A stretch of DNA of 52,377 nt, from positions 1 to 52,377 of IMG/VR virus record IMGVR_UViG_3300032294_001087; one strand, given 5' to 3'. Origin of the DNA: a virus. This document shows, one piece after another, positions 8,571 to 16,176 of this stretch. Each line of letters opens with the position of its first letter. The stretch's first letter is position 1. The translations under genes were made by a program, and so were the position numbers. The notes beneath the pieces were generated by a model. It made no database searches. It saw only the letters and a program-made list of their open reading frames with translations, and was not told the origin of the DNA.

Positions 8571-9904
8571 TGATTGCCATTCCATTTATATTGAACACCT
8601 GTGGTCAGGTTGCTTACATATTGTAACGTATTATCAGTCTGGCTGTCAAATGATACTACCCAACGAGTACCGTTGTATTGAATTATATCATTAGCGTATG
8701 CTACTAGTGCAGAACCATCTGACCCGCGCCATGCTACTGCATCATCTCCGGGAGCATTATTATAACTACCAATATTTTCTAGTATTAGATAACGTGTTCC
8801 GTTTGCAGGATTGGCAATACTTGCAGGATCTACGGTCTTAGGGTTAATAATAGCATCGATAGCCGTTAGTGTATTAGTTGGTTTGGTGTCTATATCAACA
8901 TTAAATATTAACTGCGTAGGGTCACTGGGATTATACGCTACAGTACCAATAACTTCAGTATAACCATCTTCTTGAAGTAATCGAACTTGACTAATACCGT
9001 TTTGTAGCTCACCATATAAATTAATTAGTTTGTGCCAGTTATCTTTTGTGCCAACTTTAGTCTGTGGCTCTACAGTGGGGTCTCTAGGATCTGCAAACTC
9101 ACTAATTTTTAGCAAGGTAAGACTGTTATTGATTAACAAGACGCCATACATTAAAGGAGTAAAGTATTGACGAGCACCTAACAGATTGTCTTCACTGTAG
9201 ACAGCGTCACTTAAATTACCATCTGCATCATGTATGCTGGCAATAATTTTTTGTATAACTCCAAGTTTTTTAACTTTAGCCGGAGGACTGATCCATACAG
9301 GAAGTTTAAATGTTAAGGTAGCAACATCGATTGGATTTTCAGTGCCAATAGGGACACTCCGACTAGTCCAATTAGGACTATCCAAATATACTACGCTAAG
9401 ACTAGTCCAATCAATGTAGTTGTCTGTACTTTGTATTTCTAAAGCAGGATTAAACAGCACAATTAATTGTTCTAACAACTGTAGTTTTTGTTTAGTGTTG
9501 CTGGTCCATATATCTAATTTAAGTTCTATTGTATAAGGCACAGGCATCATACGCTCAATGGTAAAGGCATTACCTTGACGATTTTCGTATTCCTGAGTGG
9601 CTTCGTTGTAATAGCGTTCACGAATATTCATGTGCCCGACAAAGGTTGGTTCCTGTACGCGATCCCTATCATAGGTAATATTGTTAATGTACACAGTCAT
9701 AGCAGGCACTGTTGGTAGTACACTACCTGCTGAGTTATTGTTTAAGATCATTTGTACCTGACGACTACTATCACCCCAGTATACAGGAACACGCTGTAGA
9801 GTACTGTTACCAAATTCAATTTGGAAACCCGATACCATTCGGATGAACTGTGCTAGGAAACGCTCGATCTGAGCATCATAAAAAAATTGGTTTAAAGCTG
9901 CCAT
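8513..9904 (-). CDS. 15: Tail completion / sheath stabiliser protein, gp15-like
   Basis: 463 aa. The N-terminus MAALNQFFYDAQIERFLAQF, followed by RVPVYWGDSSRQVQMIL, a PTVPAMTVYI segment and YDRDRVQEP, is the pattern of T4 gp15, which caps the tail and stabilises the sheath terminus. The family core ends near residue 235 with TLTFKLPVWISPPAKVKKLGVI. T4 gp15 is about 270 aa, so roughly 200 residues are extra. The extension ends in two aromatic decoration motifs (YNGTRWVVSF about 411 and YKWNGNQWLKSYEGEY about 440), similar to those inserted in gp14, gp18 and the fibres of this phage. The start codon overlaps the gp14 stop (TAATG), so the two are translationally coupled. Confidence 0.85.
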   Translation of the reverse strand: MAALNQFFYDAQIERFLAQFIRMVSGFQIEFGNSTLQRVPVYWGDSSRQVQMILNNNSAGSVLPTVPAMTVYINNITYDRDRVQEPTFVGHMNIRERYYNEATQEYENRQGNAFTIERMMPVPYTIELKLDIWTSNTKQKLQLLEQLIVLFNPALEIQSTDNYIDWTSLSVVYLDSPNWTSRSVPIGTENPIDVATLTFKLPVWISPPAKVKKLGVIQKIIASIHDADGNLSDAVYSEDNLLGARQYFTPLMYGVLLINNSLTLLKISEFADPRDPTVEPQTKVGTKDNWHKLINLYGELQNGISQVRLLQEDGYTEVIGTVAYNPSDPTQLIFNVDIDTKPTNTLTAIDAIINPKTVDPASIANPANGTRYLILENIGSYNNAPGDDAVAWRGSDGSALVAYANDIIQYNGTRWVVSFDSQTDNTLQYVSNLTTGVQYKWNGNQWLKSYEGEYKEGSWTLVL

Positions 9905-11358
9905 TATAAGTTATCCGCTGAAGGACGTAGGATTTGGCTCAGACCCTGACGTTGATTAATCACATGAGTATAAACTGTATACTCTAAAAAGTCTCCAATC
10001 TTTGGTTGACTTGTAATTGTAAAACTTACATTACCACTGGTGTTGCCCATAGTGTTAACAATAGGAATACCATTGAGTTTTGTTCGTATACCATATGTAC
10101 TTACATAAGACACCTTGGTTACTACAGTAGCATATGGACTTACGTTGCTTAGTGTAAACGAAATAGTAGACGCATTGGCTGGTGCTGTGTATGGACTTGA
10201 TACACGTATACCATCCCAGGCTACTGCATTGCTCATAAACTTCTCTTGGTTGTTTACAAAGCCACTACGTTGGGTAGTATTGTTTATGCCCGGTGTTAGA
10301 TTTGTACGCACTGCGTCCTCTACTTTAACCCAACGACGTCCATCATAACGAAATAGTCGATTTGGCACATAATCTAAGCGTAGATAGTAATCACCTTGAT
10401 TTGGACTAGTGGGGAAACTAAGGCCTGCGGCCACACTGTAACCATTTGGTGGCAGACCATCCCCAGTTAGGTAACCTTCTACCTTAACTGTGGATGTTAG
10501 GTATTGATCGCTAGCGTCATCTACAGTAGAACTAGCATCAATAACACTGCCATTTAAGATATGTGTTGCTTGGCTAGCATCTAAAGCACTAGGATCGCTA
10601 GGCAAGTGATCAGAACCCACTGCTAGAGTATAAATTGTACTGGTATCGTATCCTGATTTAGGAACATCATCCTCTGCACGTTGCACCACAGCGTCATTAA
10701 TTTCAATGAGTTTGTTGTAGGTGCTGAGTAAGTCTGTAAGTGCTTGATCTTTGTCGTCAACAACACCATCGCCGTTCATATCAAGATTATTGATAATATC
10801 TTTGTATTCTTGGCTGTCTACGAGTGGTTGTAATTTAACACGCCATAGATGCGGATACCAAAGAGGACTAAATCCTTCTGCGGCACGAGTAGCATCTTGA
10901 ACTACGTAAAAACGTTTAAGTGCCACTGGGATTGTGTCATCTAAGGGGTAGTAGTCTTTTAAGAAAGGCATTTCTAGTACATCGCCTACCATGATCTTAC
11001 GACCCAGGGTGTCAAGCATGTCGTTTAAGTGAAATACTGCAAATATAGTGTCACCAGTCAAAAATAAGCCAAACTGTGTTAAATCAAAATCACTATCGTT
11101 AACACGGAATAGTGTTCGCATGGTATAGATACTGGTATCATACTTGCGATCTCTATTTTCTAAGAATAGTAAATCTTGGATAGCAGTAACGCCAGTTGTA
11201 CCTGGTTCGGTATTGCTAACAAATCCTGTAGCCGCTGGCCCAAGATATTTGTGTAGATTAATATCAACACCGCCAACAGTGAACATTTCACTAATGGTTT
11301 GGTCAAAAAATTGATAATCGTTGCCTTTATTTGGCCTATATAAACTTAAACGAGGCAT
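9904..11358 (-). CDS. 14: Neck protein, gp14-like
   Basis: 484 aa, beginning MPRLSLYRPNKGNDYQFFDQ, with the gp14-type core DINLHKYLG ... AIQDLLFLENRDRKYD, then FDLTQFGLFLTGDTIFAVFH and VGDVLEMPFLKDYY, corresponding to the part of T4 gp14 that reads GDLIYFPMDNSLFEI. T4 gp14 is 256 aa, so this protein is nearly twice as long. Extra material from about residue 240 on includes GDYYLRLDYVPNRLFRYDGR followed by RW (about 325-345), a surface module shared with other virion proteins here. It should join head to tail together with gp13. It has its own minus-strand late promoter and is followed without gap by gp15. Confidence 0.85.
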   Translation of the reverse strand: MPRLSLYRPNKGNDYQFFDQTISEMFTVGGVDINLHKYLGPAATGFVSNTEPGTTGVTAIQDLLFLENRDRKYDTSIYTMRTLFRVNDSDFDLTQFGLFLTGDTIFAVFHLNDMLDTLGRKIMVGDVLEMPFLKDYYPLDDTIPVALKRFYVVQDATRAAEGFSPLWYPHLWRVKLQPLVDSQEYKDIINNLDMNGDGVVDDKDQALTDLLSTYNKLIEINDAVVQRAEDDVPKSGYDTSTIYTLAVGSDHLPSDPSALDASQATHILNGSVIDASSTVDDASDQYLTSTVKVEGYLTGDGLPPNGYSVAAGLSFPTSPNQGDYYLRLDYVPNRLFRYDGRRWVKVEDAVRTNLTPGINNTTQRSGFVNNQEKFMSNAVAWDGIRVSSPYTAPANASTISFTLSNVSPYATVVTKVSYVSTYGIRTKLNGIPIVNTMGNTSGNVSFTITSQPKIGDFLEYTVYTHVINQRQGLSQILRPSADNL

Positions 11359-11379
11359 TAACTTGTCCTAATTATCTAG

Positions 11380-11387
11380 TATTTATC
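11380..11387 (-). promoter_or_regulatory. T4-type late promoter GATAAATA, minus strand
   Basis: Minus-strand GATAAATA 21 bases before the gp14 ATG; AGGACAA precedes the start. It lies back to back with the sigma-70 promoter at 11392, making a divergent late/early control region of only about 70 bases. Confidence 0.8.
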
Positions 11388-11391
11388 GACA

Positions 11392-11420
11392 TTGACAACT
11401 ACACCAAAATGTGTTATACT
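11392..11420 (+). promoter_or_regulatory. Sigma-70-type promoter
   Basis: TTGACA (11392-11397), exactly 17 bases, TATACT (11415-11420). The predicted start (about 11427) coincides with the ATG at 11426, so the transcript may be leaderless; no Shine-Dalgarno is present. Confidence 0.85.
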
Positions 11421-11425
11421 GTATT

Positions 11426-11692
11426 ATGGCTGAAATTACTCAGAGTTTAGATTGGGCTGAAGTGCAGATAGCACTAGAAGCACCTGCACATAGGATGAAA
11501 CGCTACACTGGCGATATGCTGAAAATGAGCAGTGCTATAGGACACATGGTTAAAAAACTGTCAGAAGAAGAAATTAACTGCCGCAGGCAAGGTCGCCAGA
11601 CCCAACGACACAAGGAATTGTTAGTACAAATCAACCAAGAAATAGCTAATTATGAAGCATATCTTACTTTTGGTGTTCTATTAAATGGTTGA
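11426..11692 (+). CDS. Small conserved phage protein, unknown
   Basis: 88 aa, beginning MAEITQSLDWAEVQIALEAP. It is charged and almost entirely helical in appearance (APAHRMKRYTGDMLKMSSAI, then VKKLSEEEINCRRQGRQTQR), probably a short helical bundle or coiled coil. No membrane segment. An in-frame GTG five codons upstream lies within the promoter -10 region and cannot be the start. It is the first of a series of small genes read from sigma-70 promoters, so I infer early expression and a host-takeover or regulatory role, but nothing in the sequence shows function. Confidence 0.65.
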   Translation: MAEITQSLDWAEVQIALEAPAHRMKRYTGDMLKMSSAIGHMVKKLSEEEINCRRQGRQTQRHKELLVQINQEIANYEAYLTFGVLLNG

Positions 11693-11717
11693 CAAATCTA
11701 CCAAAAGATAGTATAAT
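11689..11717 (+). promoter_or_regulatory. Sigma-70-type consensus promoter
   Basis: TTGACA (11689-11694), 17 bases, TATAAT (11712-11717): full consensus. It overlaps the stop codon of the upstream gene and is followed by AAAGGAG and the ATG at 11741. Confidence 0.9.
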
Positions 11718-11740
11718 ACACATAATAAAGGAGTGACTAA

Positions 11741-11965
11741 ATGCATGATTTTATTAGAAAACTATGGGATAGCAAGGCCACAATAGCTGTTATATTGTGG
11801 ATAGCCGTATTTGCTTGGGCCTACAATTTAGATTGGGTTAAAAAGCCAATCGTCCAACATAAGCCCATTGGTAGGACTATCGAAGAAATCATGGCTACTC
11901 CGGTGGACACTGTCCAACAAGCCCCCTGGGACAACGATTTTAAATCAGCAGTGGAGCCTATCTAA
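11741..11965 (+). CDS. Small single-pass membrane protein
   Basis: 74 aa. A charged start MHDFIRKLWDSK is followed by one hydrophobic segment (ATIAVILWIAVFAWAYNLDW, about residues 13-32) and a hydrophilic tail with IGRTIEEIMATPVD. The basic residues before the segment suggest the N-terminus is cytoplasmic. A consensus sigma-70 promoter and good ribosome site predict strong early expression, as expected for a phage inner-membrane protein acting on the host envelope, but the role is unknown. The stop overlaps the next ATG by one base. Confidence 0.7.
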   Translation: MHDFIRKLWDSKATIAVILWIAVFAWAYNLDWVKKPIVQHKPIGRTIEEIMATPVDTVQQAPWDNDFKSAVEPI

Positions 11966-12138
11966 TGGAATATAAATGGAGCCAACCCTACCCTGGTGAA
12001 AGCCGTTATGAACGATTGTTCCGTGCTCAACGTATCCTACAGCTATCACGCCACGTCATGCTGTTAGACACTGTTGAGCCAGTCAAAGATTTAACAGAAG
12101 CGAATAAATATCTCATGAAGTTTAGATTGGAGAAATAG
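11965..12138 (+). CDS. Small hypothetical protein, 57 aa
   Basis: MEYKWSQPYPGESRYERLFR and on to YLMKFRLEK. The ATG overlaps the previous TAA (TAATG), which gives translational coupling. The protein is basic and helical in its middle (LFRAQRILQLSRHVMLL). The gene is short, but tight packing between two other coding regions and lack of frame breaks support it. No family recognised. Confidence 0.55.
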   Translation: MEYKWSQPYPGESRYERLFRAQRILQLSRHVMLLDTVEPVKDLTEANKYLMKFRLEK

Positions 12139-12139
12139 T

Positions 12140-12352
12140 ATGGGAACACCTGTATATATGGAAATAGAAGAAGCCTATAGCATCGTCCAATGGCACGGTG
12201 AAGAATATGGCCATCGCAATCTCTTTGGAGCCCTAAACAGCATGGAAGAAAATTGGGATGATCTAGACAGCATGGAACGTGCGGCCTACAAGCAGGTCAA
12301 ACGTGAATTAGAAAAAAGTATAGTCGAATCTGAAGGTGGGTCTATTGACTAG
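12140..12352 (+). CDS. Small acidic hypothetical protein, 70 aa
   Basis: Begins MGTPVYMEIEEAYSIVQWHG. Rich in Glu/Asp and helical (GALNSMEENWDDLDSMERAA). Its ATG follows the preceding stop by one base, with TTGGAGAAA upstream as ribosome site. It is part of the small-gene operon starting at 11741. No domain recognised. Confidence 0.6.
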   Translation: MGTPVYMEIEEAYSIVQWHGEEYGHRNLFGALNSMEENWDDLDSMERAAYKQVKRELEKSIVESEGGSID

Positions 12353-12545
12353 TGCAGAAGCACATCAACAGGCGTTAGAGCATGAACAATGGGCGAACGA
12401 ACATCATGAGTGTTCGGTTTGCTCTTGTGACTACACCGATGACGAAGGCGGTATCACAGGTTATATAGGTATATTGCCGGCTAGTTTCTGTCCAACTTGC
12501 CTAAGTGGTATAATTGATATGGTTGAACAGTTGACAGCAGAATAA
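12345..12545 (+). CDS. Small Cys-rich zinc-ribbon-like protein
   Basis: About 66 aa, read from TTG at 12345 (MTSAEAHQQALEHEQWANEH). GAAGGTGGG immediately upstream is a good ribosome site for this TTG; a GTG at 12336 lies inside that site and is less likely. Two Cys pairs, ECSVCSC near residue 24 and FCPTC near residue 51, could bind one zinc, as in small treble-clef or zinc-ribbon phage regulators. It overlaps the previous gene by eight bases. Function unknown; DNA or RNAP binding is only a possibility. Confidence 0.55.
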   Translation: MTSAEAHQQALEHEQWANEHHECSVCSCDYTDDEGGITGYIGILPASFCPTCLSGIIDMVEQLTAE

Positions 12546-12558
12546 AATCCTGTATAAT
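12531..12558 (+). promoter_or_regulatory. Sigma-70-type promoter
   Basis: TTGACA (12531-12536), 16 bases, TATAAT (12553-12558), inside the end of the upstream gene. The transcript leader carries AGAGAGGA before the ATG at 12583. Confidence 0.85.
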
Positions 12559-12582
12559 TAAGTTTAAATAAGAGAGGACACG

Positions 12583-13770
12583 ATGGCGATCAAGATTGAC
12601 GGAATGAAAAAGAAAGCTAAAATTGCCAATATCAATTTCAGCGATGAAAAATACACTGGTACAGAACCTAAATGGGACTATGATCGTGCCTTGACTTTTT
12701 CAGATGAAGAATTTGACCATCACCTACGTAAGAGTTTCCGTTACTATAACTATTACTACAGTCCCAAAGATCTTAAAAAATATGTAGTAGCTTGGTTGCG
12801 CCAACACGAAGGTGATAAGGGTGTTCATGTCTTAGACAAAACCACTATCGATCAATATGCACGTTCAGCAGATAATCTCACACCATTTACCGTCTGCGCT
12901 TTAATCAAAGCCCACGAACAGGGAATGCCTTTGCGTGACAAACACGTAGAATATATCCTTGATGCTATTAAGCGTGTGCTATTATTAAAGGTAGATGAAG
13001 AAGAGGAAGAAAAGAAAATAGACGCTAAACCTCAAGTAAAGATTCCGACGATCCAAGATCGCATGAACGAAGTAGCTAAGAAACATATCCTTTATTTTGA
13101 GATCCTTGAAGATACACTATTCGCAGGCGAAACTGTAGACCCTAAAGCCTATGAATATCTAGTCAAGAACACGGTACCACAGGCATTGATAGGTAAGATA
13201 CAGGCAGTGTTTGAGCCACGCTATGCTGAACTTAAAGAAGCACGCAAAGGCGAATGCGAACAGCTAAAAGAAGCTTACAGCCACTACAAAGCCGCAGACT
13301 ATAAACGCTGTGAAGCATTCTATGACCGATTATTCCAAGACCTAGCCGCTTACAATCAGACTAAGAAAGCCACAAAGAAAGCCGCAGTACGCAAACCACC
13401 ACAAAAAGAAAAACTAGTCAAGGGCTTGAAATATCTCAAACAAGACACTGCACTCAAGATCGTGTCAATTAATCCAGTAGACATCGTTGGTGCAGAAGTC
13501 TTATGGGTCTACAATGTTAAAAATCGCAAGTTAGGCAAATATGTAGCAGAAGCCATGGGTGGTGTACTAGGTGTTAAAGGTACTACGATCACAGGCTACG
13601 ACGCTAACAAAAGTACACAAAAAACACTACGTAAACCGGATGAACAGATCAAACAATTCCTAGCTTCAAGTAAAGTTGAATTACGCAAGTATCTTGAAAA
13701 TATCAGGACCACAGAGATCAAACTCAACGGACGTATCAACGCTGATACTATCTTACTAAAAGCAAACTAA
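12583..13770 (+). CDS. Conserved T4-like phage protein, 395 aa, unknown
   Basis: Starts MAIKIDGMKKKAKIANINFS. Residues about 35-70 are strikingly Tyr-rich (RKSFRYYNYYYSPKDLKKYV). A Glu-rich stretch (DEEEEEKKID, about 138-147) is followed by a helical, charged middle with KGECEQLKEAYSHYKAADYK. A lysine-rich linker (KKATKKAAVRKP) leads to a C-terminal domain with VNPVDIVGAEVLWVYN-like sequence (here INPVDIVGAEVLWVYNVKNR) and KSTQKTLRKPDEQIKQF. I believe similar proteins occur in marine T4-like phages next to neck genes, but I cannot give a function. A near-consensus sigma-70 promoter precedes it, so it is probably not a late structural protein. Confidence 0.65.
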   Translation: MAIKIDGMKKKAKIANINFSDEKYTGTEPKWDYDRALTFSDEEFDHHLRKSFRYYNYYYSPKDLKKYVVAWLRQHEGDKGVHVLDKTTIDQYARSADNLTPFTVCALIKAHEQGMPLRDKHVEYILDAIKRVLLLKVDEEEEEKKIDAKPQVKIPTIQDRMNEVAKKHILYFEILEDTLFAGETVDPKAYEYLVKNTVPQALIGKIQAVFEPRYAELKEARKGECEQLKEAYSHYKAADYKRCEAFYDRLFQDLAAYNQTKKATKKAAVRKPPQKEKLVKGLKYLKQDTALKIVSINPVDIVGAEVLWVYNVKNRKLGKYVAEAMGGVLGVKGTTITGYDANKSTQKTLRKPDEQIKQFLASSKVELRKYLENIRTTEIKLNGRINADTILLKAN

Positions 13771-13786
13771 TCCCCTCAAGATAGCG

Positions 13787-13832
13787 AAATTATCCTGTTG
13801 TCGATAATAAATACACGATAACAGGATAATTT
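13787..13832 (+). promoter_or_regulatory. Hairpin enclosing a late promoter and hiding the gp13 ribosome site
   Basis: Inverted repeat AAATTATCCTGTTGTCG (13787-13803) / CGATAACAGGATAATTT (13816-13832): 17 pairs with one G-U, loop ATAATAAATACA. The loop holds the late promoter; the right arm holds the AGGA ribosome site just before the ATG at 13835. A late transcript starting near 13819 would lack the left arm. Confidence 0.85.
13806..13813 (+). promoter_or_regulatory. T4-type late promoter AATAAATA
   Basis: AATAAATA in the loop of the 13787-13832 hairpin, 21 bases before the gp13 ATG. Expected start about 13819, within the right arm. Confidence 0.7.
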
Positions 13833-13834
13833 AA

Positions 13835-15028
13835 ATGTCTTTACTTCCAGCAAACGTTTCAGCAACCGGTAATCTAACTGCTACATTAAGTATGCAGACT
13901 GAAAGTCTGTATAATCCATACACAGGTACAGGTGCTGGACACATAGCATTTGATGCCAATTTAGCCGCACAGTTGACCACAGTACAAAGTCAACAAAATT
14001 CTATTATTGATTATATCCGTTTGCGATTAGGTTACGGCATGATTGATGTCGAAGCAGACAAAGAACACTTTGACATGGGAATCAAACAAGCACTTATTCG
14101 CTATCGTCAACGATCAAGTAACAGTGTAGAAGAAAGCTATGCTTTCTTAGACCTATACCCCGAAACACAAGAATACGTTCTTCCTAATACTGTCATGGAT
14201 GTAAAACAAGTATTTCGTCGTGGTATTGGTAGTGTCACTGGTACAACTGCTAGCCAATTTGAACCCTTTGCTAGCGGCTACCTCAACACTTATATGCTAG
14301 TAGCAGGTCGTGTTGGCGGCCTAACTAATTATGAATTGTTTGTAGATTATCAAAAACTTGCTATGAAAATGTTTGGCGGCTTTATGAATTTTACATGGAA
14401 TAAAGTCACCAAGAAACTAACTATTGTTCGCAAGATGCCTTTCCAAGGCGCTGGTGCTACCTTGAGATTAAAGAGCCTAACTGCTAGTGGTACTGCACCA
14501 GGTAGTACAGTTACTTTCCAAATTTCTAGTCAAGGTCCTTGGTCAGGAGTTAGTGTTGGCAGTACTGTTTCCATTACAAACTGCCCAGTTGCTGGCTATA
14601 ACGGTACATATACTATTACCAGTGTAGACCCTACACAGCAGATCTTTACATTTTTAAATACTGCGGCATTAGGTGCTACAGTTGTCAACGACATGTCTCT
14701 AGCCTCAACTTTTGTAAGTAGTCCAAGCAGTCCAGATAATGCTGTGACAGAAACAGTATTGCTATGGATCTACAACTACAAACCAGACATTATGTTGTTA
14801 AACGATCCCCAGGCATTTCCTTGGATCCAAGACTATGCTCTGGCATTAGTCATGATTTCAATTGGTCAAGCACGTGAAAAATTTGCATCAATCGCAGGTC
14901 CACAAGGCGGTACTAGTCTAAACGGTCAGGCACTTAAACAAGAAGGTGCAGAGCTATTAAAAGATCTAGATGAACAGATTAAAAATTACGTCGACGGTGG
15001 TCAACCATTAACCTGGATAATGGGTTAA
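13835..15028 (+). CDS. 13: Neck protein, gp13-like
   Basis: 397 aa. Recognised by IIDYIRLRLGYGMIDVEADK followed by HFDMGIKQALIRYRQRSSNS and VEESYAFLDLYPETQEYVLP, the conserved core of T4-type gp13 in marine phages; FGGFMNFTWNKVTKKLTIVR is also family-typical. A beta-rich segment at about 212-295 (TASGTAPGSTVTFQISS ... NGTYTITSVDPTQQIFTF) interrupts the core and looks like an inserted Ig-like or surface domain. The C-terminus resumes with VLLWIYNYKPDIMLLNDP and QDYALALVMISIGQAREKFA. It should form the neck that seals the portal for tail attachment. It is on the plus strand, whereas its partner gp14 is on the minus strand 2.5 kb upstream. Confidence 0.85.
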   Translation: MSLLPANVSATGNLTATLSMQTESLYNPYTGTGAGHIAFDANLAAQLTTVQSQQNSIIDYIRLRLGYGMIDVEADKEHFDMGIKQALIRYRQRSSNSVEESYAFLDLYPETQEYVLPNTVMDVKQVFRRGIGSVTGTTASQFEPFASGYLNTYMLVAGRVGGLTNYELFVDYQKLAMKMFGGFMNFTWNKVTKKLTIVRKMPFQGAGATLRLKSLTASGTAPGSTVTFQISSQGPWSGVSVGSTVSITNCPVAGYNGTYTITSVDPTQQIFTFLNTAALGATVVNDMSLASTFVSSPSSPDNAVTETVLLWIYNYKPDIMLLNDPQAFPWIQDYALALVMISIGQAREKFASIAGPQGGTSLNGQALKQEGAELLKDLDEQIKNYVDGGQPLTWIMG

Positions 15029-15034
15029 AAACTC

Positions 15035-15063
15035 TAGACTTCGGCAGTAAATTCCCGTAAAAT
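15035..15063 (+). promoter_or_regulatory. Possible sigma-70-type promoter
   Basis: TAGACT (15035-15040), 17 bases, TAAAAT (15058-15063), before the dNMP kinase gene. Weaker than the other early-type promoters but well spaced; AAGGAG precedes the ATG at 15087. Confidence 0.5.
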
Positions 15064-15086
15064 AGTATATCAACTAAGGAGTAGCT

Positions 15087-15791
15087 ATGAGTCAAATCAT
15101 TGGTATCTGTGGACTAATTGGTGCGGGCAAGGACACAGTAGCAGATTATCTGGTTAACCTACACGAATTCCGCAGAGAAAGTTTCGCCAACAGCCTCAAA
15201 GACAGCGTGGCCGCTGTGTTTGGATGGAATCGCGAACTACTAGAAGGTCGCACCAAACAATCAAGAGAGTGGAGAGAGCAAGTAGATGAATTCTGGGCTA
15301 ATCGCTTGAAGATGCCCAAACTAACTCCACGCTGGGTCTTACAGTACTGGGGTACAGAAGTTTGCCGCAAATCCTTCCACGATGATATCTGGGTAGCCAG
15401 TTTAGAAAATCGCTTGCGACAAAGCAAAGATGACATCGTCATTACTGATTGTCGATTTCCTAACGAACTCAAGGCCATACGCAAAGCTGGAGGTAAGATT
15501 ATACGTGTCAAACGTGGTGCAGAACCCGAATGGTACGATGATGCTGTCAGCATGAACAAAGGGCCTAGCCGTAACATGAGTTGGGCTTTAAGTAAACATA
15601 ACATTGAAAAACTTAAGATACATGCTAGTGAAACTGCTTGGATTGGTAGTAAGTTTGATGCAGTATTAGATAATAACGGTTCGTTAGATGAATTATACCT
15701 ACAGATAGAACAAATATTAGTTAAAAATCAGGAACTAGATCACCCTGACGCCACCCAAGACCCTCTTTCGCTATTTCAAACTGACAGTTAG
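15087..15791 (+). CDS. 1: Deoxynucleoside monophosphate kinase, gp1-like
   Basis: 234 aa. The P-loop GICGLIGAGKDTVADYL (about residues 6-22) is of the GxxGxGKDT type typical of dNMP kinases, which phosphorylate dNMPs to dNDPs for phage DNA synthesis. FRRESFANSLKDSVAAVFGW, a substrate-lid region with TPRWVLQYWGTEVCRKSFHD, and IVITDCRFPNELKAI follow in the same order as in T4 gp1. A KLTPRWVLQ-type stretch after the P-loop and the NE in FPNELKAI are family-conserved. Length is close to T4 gp1 (241 aa). Its 3' end overlaps the convergent HNH-like gene by 71 bases, which is unusual for two real genes but both are clear. Confidence 0.9.
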   Translation: MSQIIGICGLIGAGKDTVADYLVNLHEFRRESFANSLKDSVAAVFGWNRELLEGRTKQSREWREQVDEFWANRLKMPKLTPRWVLQYWGTEVCRKSFHDDIWVASLENRLRQSKDDIVITDCRFPNELKAIRKAGGKIIRVKRGAEPEWYDDAVSMNKGPSRNMSWALSKHNIEKLKIHASETAWIGSKFDAVLDNNGSLDELYLQIEQILVKNQELDHPDATQDPLSLFQTDS

Positions 15792-16071
15792 CACAGATTG
15801 TTTTTAAATTAGGTAAACTATTATTATTTAGATTTCCGTCAATATAATAGACAAATACTTGCTCTTTGTATTTTGCCTTAAAGCCGCACTTTTCACAGTG
15901 CGGTTTCTTTTTGTAGCCTGTCTTGTGCCAACTAGGTATCGGAGCAGGTAATTTTTTCTTTTTACGAATACAACTATCACATCGACTACGGTAATAGGTC
16001 TTATCCCACATCTTATAGTTGACTGCGCAGGGCTTTTTACCACAAACTTCGCATAATTTTCTATATTCCAT
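15721..16071 (-). CDS. HNH-like zinc-binding protein
   Basis: 116 aa from the ATG at 16071 (MEYRKLCEVCGKKPCAVNYK). Four Cys pairs: CEVC, CDSC, CEKC and CANC. The stretch VYYIDGNLNNNSLPNLKTIC is the HNH-type beta-beta-alpha core in which an (D/H)H(x)DGN...N...NL...C..C pattern is expected; the first His is replaced by Tyr and the last by Gln (CANCQ), so nuclease activity is doubtful. Similar small proteins are known from T4-like marine phages. An ATG nine codons upstream (16098) is unlikely because the promoter CATAAATA lies between the two. With that promoter the RNA would begin exactly at the ATG, with no Shine-Dalgarno. It overlaps the dNMP kinase 3' end. Confidence 0.7.
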   Translation of the reverse strand: MEYRKLCEVCGKKPCAVNYKMWDKTYYRSRCDSCIRKKKKLPAPIPSWHKTGYKKKPHCEKCGFKAKYKEQVFVYYIDGNLNNNSLPNLKTICANCQFEIAKEGLGWRQGDLVPDF

Positions 16072-16076
16072 ACTAG

Positions 16077-16084
16077 TATTTATG
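16077..16084 (-). promoter_or_regulatory. T4-type late promoter CATAAATA, minus strand
   Basis: Minus-strand CATAAATA ending six bases before the HNH-like ATG (16071), so the expected transcription start is the A of the ATG. CCATA...TATGG pairs across the promoter and start codon. Confidence 0.65.
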
Positions 16085-16132
16085 GGTGAACCTTTCAAAG
16101 GGCACTTTAAACCATTGATTTAACCAAATAAT

Positions 16133-16140
16133 TATAAATA
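16133..16140 (+). promoter_or_regulatory. T4 consensus late promoter TATAAATA
   Basis: Exact TATAAATA 36 bases before the sheath ATG. It is flanked by an 8-bp inverted repeat CTTTAAAC (16105-16112) / GTTTAAAG (16141-16148). The leader has AGTATT...AATACT around the AGAGG ribosome site. Confidence 0.9.
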
Positions 16141-16176
16141 GTTTAAAGCAGTATTATTATAGAGGAATACTAAACT

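Noticed and set aside
11363-11398. Inverted repeat TTGTC/GACAA around the minus-strand gp14 late promoter, as a further promoter-in-hairpin case
   Set aside because: Only five pairs with a 26-base loop; too weak to separate from chance.
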